NCBI RefSeq assembly: GCF_002863005.1
Contig: NZ_PKDG01000004.1
Location: 24,446 to 88,445, forward strand
Origin: Pseudoxanthomonas sp.
GTDB taxonomy: Bacteria > Pseudomonadota > Gammaproteobacteria > Xanthomonadales > Xanthomonadaceae
DNA length: 64,000 bases
Direction of reading: 5' to 3'
The first letter of the stretch is position 1. Every line of letters begins with the position of its first letter. The translations under genes and the position numbers were made by a program. The notes under the pieces were generated by a model that was not told where the DNA came from, made no database searches, and saw only the letters and a list, made by a program, of their open reading frames with translations. Positions 60,258-64,000 of the stretch are shown piece by piece.

Positions 60258-60480
60258 GGTGGGCCAGGGCCCACCCTACGCAATCCATCGCCGCCCTACG
60301 CGCCCCGCTATCCCATCCAGCGTGGGTTTAAGCCCGCCTTACGGGTTATCGCGTGACCACCCTCACCGCAGACCGCGTATCCCGGCCAGAGAACCATCCC
60401 GCACAGGTGGTCCCAGGCCTACCCTACGCACCCCACCGCCCCGCCGCCCTACGTAGGACGGGCTTAAGCCCGCCTTACGC
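60258..60480. repeat. Cluster of REP-like palindromes (four copies)
   Basis: Four hairpins with shared CCTACG/CTTACG flanks follow each other: GGTGGGCCAGGGCCCACC (60258), GCGTGGGTTTAAGCCCGC (60320), AGGTGGTCCCAGGCCTACC (60405) and ACGGGCTTAAGCCCG (60457). They differ in stem sequence but share length and orientation. They lie upstream of the RAYT remnant and just before the AT-rich ATPase gene, the association expected between RAYTs and REPs. No gene is supported in 60168-60494. Confidence 0.78.
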
Positions 60481-60494
60481 GTTTGGCGCGCAGA

Positions 60495-62678
60495 TCAGGA
60501 CGCACATGCTTCTTTCATGCCTGTTATGTGGTCCCGATCGAACTCTTCTAGTCTGAGCATCACTGAATCTAGCACTGCCTCAATCTCTGACTCATCCGGA
60601 AACTCATGCAGTGACGATGCGTTGTCCGAGTGGGAAAGATGATTTATCAGCTTGTAAGTCCTAACAGCCACTTCCTCATCGAATATTCGCAGGAGGCGCT
60701 GATCCAATGTCTCAGAGGAAGATGGAAACCTAAACTTCGTGTAGGTCTCCAGCATTCTCCTCAGGACATTCGGAATCACTATGTGATCCACCTTTGAACT
60801 GTCCTCCCGAAACTTTATGAGCGTGTCAAACAGTAGATGGTACTCAGAAGAGTACCTGCTCACCGCGCGCGGAAGAGCGCATAACTCAGAGGAATCCCCA
60901 GACCTTCTAATATAGTAAAAGCTTGCAACTCTCTTCTCTTTCTTGATCTCCCGAAAGAATGGATCAGTCTTAAGTAGCCGAAAGAATTCAAAGTTGTGGG
61001 TCGATATGAATATTTGCTTGCACTTACTCAATCTTGACTTGATAAGAGAAAACGTATTGAACACGTGATTTGAATCTAGACTTGATATCGGATCATCCAC
61101 ATAGACGGTCATACCTCCAATGTCTGATCCGACCTCCTCAAGCTTGGCGATGAAGTAAGAGAATGCAATTGCGGTTTTTTCACCCTCACTGAGGTTGCCC
61201 GCAACAGATCCACCCCTCATCAACTGAAATCGGCCAGAGACTGCAGCTATCCGCAACCTATCGCTACCGAAGTACATCTTAAGCAAGTAGTTAAGCCTAT
61301 CAGCACCGATTGAGCGTCGACTTATCTCGCCCTCAAGATCCTGAATTCGAGACCTCAATGAGTTCTCATACCTTTGGCGTCCTTCGATTAGGGAGACCCA
61401 AGAATCAACACGCTCCTGCTGTCGAAGCAACATTCTATCTTTGAAAAGATTTACGGAGAGATATTCGGTCAGGCGGGTCTTAGCAACGGACCTCAAACTT
61501 GAGCCTTCAGCGACTCGACTATTGTGCTCAGCGACCACTAGAGACATATCATCTAGATATCTCCTAAGAAGTCTCATTAACGCAGCAATTGGTCTTTTCG
61601 GACAGTCGATGACAGCGTCTGGCGCATCCAACTTTCTTTCAAGGGCGGACCTGAGCTCGGCGATCCTCGCGTCAATCCTCTCCTTGAGTCTCAGCACGCG
61701 CACCGAGAGCTCCGAAACCCTCGAACGAAGGTCTGGGTAGAAATTTGAATCAGAGGGAATATGCAAGGAGATTGTTGTTGGCATCGTGCCAAGCGACCTC
61801 CTAATCGCGCCGCTTTGTTGTCGGACAGAATCCGAATGATGGTCTTCTAGTTCTCTCCAACGAGCATCGGTGATTTCCCCTTCACAGAAGGCACAGCGAT
61901 CTCCCGCCGCGTGTAGATCAACACCCTCACTAACCCATGCGCTCAAAGCTGATTTCTCTACGAGTCGCTTGATGGAAATGCGAATGGCGACTTCTTTCAG
62001 ATGGCATTGAGCGGCAGCTAGACCATTGATCCAGTCCGTACTAGGCATCGTGATTTTTTGGCTGGTCTTCTCCTCGGATTGAAGAACGCCCCACCACTTT
62101 GCGACATCCTCCGCACTGGCCTCCTCTCTTCTCGAAGCCGCCTGCAAAGCGTTTAGCAGGTGCGGGGCTCTATTGAATACGGGCAGTGATAGATCATTCT
62201 TAACTCTTAAGGCGATATCACTCATGTTTCTATCTATTTCAGCCTGGAGCCCAGCCTTGAATGCCTCCCGAGCCTCTCGAATTATCTGACTCTTTTTGAG
62301 CCTAGTTTTGAGCGCAGCTTGCTGTTGTTGAAACAGAACACTGTCTTCTCCAAGCACCAGGATGGGCGCAGCCCCTCCATTCCAGAGCAGACTGGCTTCG
62401 ACGGAATCGGCATTGAACACGCGGACATTAGCGTCCGGGGAGGAAATGCTGCCACTGCTTAAGCTTGCTCCATCCATGAGAATTTCGAATCGTCCGCCCG
62501 CAGGCAAAGCGGATGTATTTCCTGATGACAGCGATCGCGCTATTCGCGAAAGAGTTGTCTTCCCCGAGTAGTTCCAGCCATAGATGACGTTTCTCGCGGA
62601 GAATTCTTCAAGATTCTCAGGCCACTCGTAGGCAGAGAAGACTCCAATTCCCGAGATCTTTGAGAACTTCCTGATCAC
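60495..62678 (-). CDS. RloC/PrrC-like AAA ATPase, putative anticodon nuclease
   Basis: A 727-residue ABC-type ATPase (AAA_13-like). Walker A is GWNYSGKT (34-41), the signature LSEGE (496-500), Walker B VYVDDP (525-530) and the H-loop ISTH (558-561). A helical middle carries a CxxC zinc-hook-like motif (C262, C265). The C-terminal region has R640-x3-E644 and NHLSHSD with H680/H683. This resembles the Arg-x3-Glu...His active site of anticodon nucleases PrrC and RloC. Such proteins cleave tRNA anticodons in response to phage or DNA damage. The GTG start follows AAGGAG. Base composition and codon use are clearly AT-richer than all neighbours, implying horizontal transfer. No restriction-modification genes are adjacent. 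Family level is secure; the nuclease role is inferred. Confidence 0.8.
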   Translation of the reverse strand: MIRKFSKISGIGVFSAYEWPENLEEFSARNVIYGWNYSGKTTLSRIARSLSSGNTSALPAGGRFEILMDGASLSSGSISSPDANVRVFNADSVEASLLWNGGAAPILVLGEDSVLFQQQQAALKTRLKKSQIIREAREAFKAGLQAEIDRNMSDIALRVKNDLSLPVFNRAPHLLNALQAASRREEASAEDVAKWWGVLQSEEKTSQKITMPSTDWINGLAAAQCHLKEVAIRISIKRLVEKSALSAWVSEGVDLHAAGDRCAFCEGEITDARWRELEDHHSDSVRQQSGAIRRSLGTMPTTISLHIPSDSNFYPDLRSRVSELSVRVLRLKERIDARIAELRSALERKLDAPDAVIDCPKRPIAALMRLLRRYLDDMSLVVAEHNSRVAEGSSLRSVAKTRLTEYLSVNLFKDRMLLRQQERVDSWVSLIEGRQRYENSLRSRIQDLEGEISRRSIGADRLNYLLKMYFGSDRLRIAAVSGRFQLMRGGSVAGNLSEGEKTAIAFSYFIAKLEEVGSDIGGMTVYVDDPISSLDSNHVFNTFSLIKSRLSKCKQIFISTHNFEFFRLLKTDPFFREIKKEKRVASFYYIRRSGDSSELCALPRAVSRYSSEYHLLFDTLIKFREDSSKVDHIVIPNVLRRMLETYTKFRFPSSSETLDQRLLRIFDEEVAVRTYKLINHLSHSDNASSLHEFPDESEIEAVLDSVMLRLEEFDRDHITGMKEACAS

Positions 62679-62860
62679 GACTACTCCTTGTTGGCTTCTC
62701 TGAGTTAAACCAAGTTTGGATTAGCATATGCCTAGTCGCGGCACTCGTTCAGCTGCTGGGTCGCGGATCTCTTGACGACGCGCGGATCTCGGCGAGCGCA
62801 CCACTCAACTTCAACCCCCGCCCCCATGAAGTCCCTCTACCCAGCCTGTCACCCCCCCAA

Positions 62861-63736
62861 ATGAGCGACGCCCCCAGCCGCACCCGCGCGGCGTTGCTCC
62901 ACCCGCTGGACAGGGAAGACGTCTACATCAAACAGAAGGAGCGCCGGATCGGCGTTCTGGTCAGCCTGTTGGTGCACGTCCTGTTCGTGGTGGCCCTGCT
63001 GCACTCCTCCAAGCTCACCCTGTCCCAGCCCGAGAGCAGTAGTTCTGGCGGCGCGCGCGTCAAGGTCGACTTCCTGGGCGACCCCACCGACGCCACCCCC
63101 AACCCGCCCGTGCCCCCGACCGGCACCCGGAACCCCAGCGAACGCCCCAAACCCCTCAAATCCCTGGTCACCACACGCGTCACCTCCCCCGTGGACGCCA
63201 CCCGCGTGACCGAGTCCGACAACCCCGTCGCCCCCGACGAAGCCCAACCCCAGCCCCCCGCCAGCCAACAGGCCATCGCCCCGCCCCAGGACCGCTCCCC
63301 GTCCAGCCCACCCGCCTGGCGCCGCTCCGCCCAATGGGGCCAGCCCCCCGGCATGCTCGCCCAGGACACCGCCCCCGAAAACTACGGCCCCACCGTCGGC
63401 ACCGGCCAGCGCCAGGGCAACAACCAGGGCAACGCCGCCGCCCCCAGCATGGAAGTGGACGGCCACCAGATCTACTACGACCTGCGCAACGAACTGCGAG
63501 TCGCCGAATGGCAGGCCCAGGGCATGAAGGAAGTCTCCTTTCCCCTGCCCGGCCGCCGCGAACTGATGGTCTGCGCCCTGGAGATCGTCGCCACCCGCGG
63601 CTCCGGCGGCTGCCGCCTGATGCAACCCGGCGACCCCGATCTGGCCAACATCGGCGACGCCCGCGACGTCGTCACCGTCATGCGCATCTACCGCCGCGGC
63701 GAACTGATCTGGAACGGGCCTGGGGTGTACCGTTAA
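62861..63736 (+). CDS. Membrane-anchored proline-rich periplasmic protein
   Basis: A 291-residue protein with one transmembrane helix (about 30-47: GVLVSLLVHVLFVVALL) after a basic cytoplasmic start, in the TonB/TolA style. A long Pro/Ser/Gln linker (about 75-185) precedes a C-terminal domain with IYYDLRNELRVAEWQAQGMKE, LEIVATRGSGGC and VVTVMRIYRRGELIWNG. The layout suggests an inner-membrane anchor spanning the periplasm. I do not recognise the family. No ribosome site is evident. The codon use is native, unlike the adjacent ATPase gene. Confidence 0.65.
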   Translation: MSDAPSRTRAALLHPLDREDVYIKQKERRIGVLVSLLVHVLFVVALLHSSKLTLSQPESSSSGGARVKVDFLGDPTDATPNPPVPPTGTRNPSERPKPLKSLVTTRVTSPVDATRVTESDNPVAPDEAQPQPPASQQAIAPPQDRSPSSPPAWRRSAQWGQPPGMLAQDTAPENYGPTVGTGQRQGNNQGNAAAPSMEVDGHQIYYDLRNELRVAEWQAQGMKEVSFPLPGRRELMVCALEIVATRGSGGCRLMQPGDPDLANIGDARDVVTVMRIYRRGELIWNGPGVYR

Positions 63737-63756
63737 AGCCCGACTTCGCTGCCTTT

Positions 63757-63930
63757 CCCTTCTCCCTGCATGGCGGGGAGAAGGTGCCCGGAGAGCCTGC
63801 CCCATACTCGATACGGGGGCGGATGAGGGCCGAGCGCGGTAACGAACCGGGCGCCGACGCATTCCCACTCCGTTCGCCCCTCACCCGCCTTCGGCACCCT
63901 CTCCCCGCTTCGCAGGGCGAGGGAAGCCAC
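63757..63930. repeat. CCTTCTCCC hairpin elements, copies 2 and 3
   Basis: Copy 2 (63757-63785) is CCTTCTCCC, a loop and GGGGAGAAGG followed by GTGCCCGG and a GGGCGGATGAGGGC block at 63818. Copy 3 (63870-63925) runs in the opposite direction: CCCTCACCCGCCTTCGG, CACCCTCTCCCC, loop, then GGCGAGGG. Together they form an inverted pair matching copy 1 at 58664. Confidence 0.78.
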
Positions 63931-63939
63931 CGCGGACTC

Positions 63940-64000
63940 GTAGGCTGGGTTGATAAACCCAGCGTCGGATAACTCCGCGCCCGGGATGCTGGGTTTATCA
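63940..64000. repeat. GTAGGCTGGGTTGATAAACCCAGC palindromes at right edge
   Basis: GCTGGGTT, GATA and AACCCAGC form a hairpin at 63943-63962. A second, partial copy (GCTGGGTTTATCA) begins at about 63988 and runs off the window. They match the copy at 59451. Confidence 0.72.

Noticed and set aside
59404..60288. A 294-codon minus-strand ORF across repeats and the RAYT remnant
   Set aside because: It reads through REP palindromes and direct repeats and contains only one in-frame fragment of the RAYT. It is not a real gene.
60495..62678. Type I restriction-modification partner for the PrrC-like gene
   Set aside because: Neither side of the gene carries hsd genes; neighbours are REP repeats and a TonB-like gene. 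This favours an RloC-like stand-alone protein over PrrC.

Overview
The window is very GC-rich chromosomal DNA that looks like a Xanthomonadaceae (Lysobacteraceae) genome of the Pseudoxanthomonas/Stenotrophomonas type. This is inferred from gene content (S9A and M13 peptidases, LD-carboxypeptidase, NHEJ genes, many c-di-GMP proteins) and from repeat families typical of that group: GTAGGAGCGACGT palindromes, GTAGGCTGGGTT palindromes, and CCTTCTCCCC...GGGGAGAAGG elements. No rRNA, tRNA or CRISPR array was seen.

Layout. 1-5.9 kb: the end of an FKBP prolyl isomerase, a serine hydrolase divergent from a BaiN-like flavoprotein, RidA, a DUF998 membrane protein and a MASE2 diguanylate cyclase. 5.9-12.2 kb (minus strand): a TPR-GGDEF protein, then what I read as a split borosin RiPP locus (small precursor plus trans-acting alpha-N-methyltransferase, the latter overlapping a GNAT gene), thioredoxin 2, an M24 peptidase and ThpR. 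12.3-20.7 kb: an M13 metalloendopeptidase and a 2014-residue repetitive autotransporter. 21-24.8 kb: an MHYT-GGDEF-EAL protein, an HDOD protein and a DUF2383 protein. 24.8-29.4 kb: a non-homologous end-joining cluster (ligD, a GIY-YIG-like gene, ku, and a C4 zinc-finger gene). 29.5-42.7 kb: hydrolases and small conserved genes, including a modular PHB-depolymerase-type esterase, a DUF900 lipoprotein coupled to a TolA-like gene, and a prolyl oligopeptidase. 42.9-55.4 kb: a propeller-GGDEF sensor, a Tat-exported aldolase-like PLP enzyme, an SPFH/zinc-ribbon/small membrane protein trio, an AraC-DUF2306 pair, a RIO kinase and a GGDEF-EAL protein. 55.7-59.4 kb: an amidohydrolase, two exported proteins of unknown function, and an ArsR/membrane-protein pair with a perfect palindromic operator.

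58.6-64 kb is an accessory zone. It holds REP-type palindromes, a decayed REP-associated tyrosine transposase (RAYT), imperfect direct repeats, and a clearly AT-richer gene for an RloC/PrrC-like AAA ATPase with a zinc-hook CxxC and an anticodon-nuclease-like R-x3-E...H motif. The gene looks horizontally acquired and is probably an anti-phage or stress nuclease. The same repeat families occur on both sides of it.

The two most interesting systems are the split borosin locus (7.8-9.6 kb) and the RloC-like island (60.5-62.7 kb). Five proteins with GGDEF domains, two of them also carrying EAL, make c-di-GMP signalling a recurrent theme.
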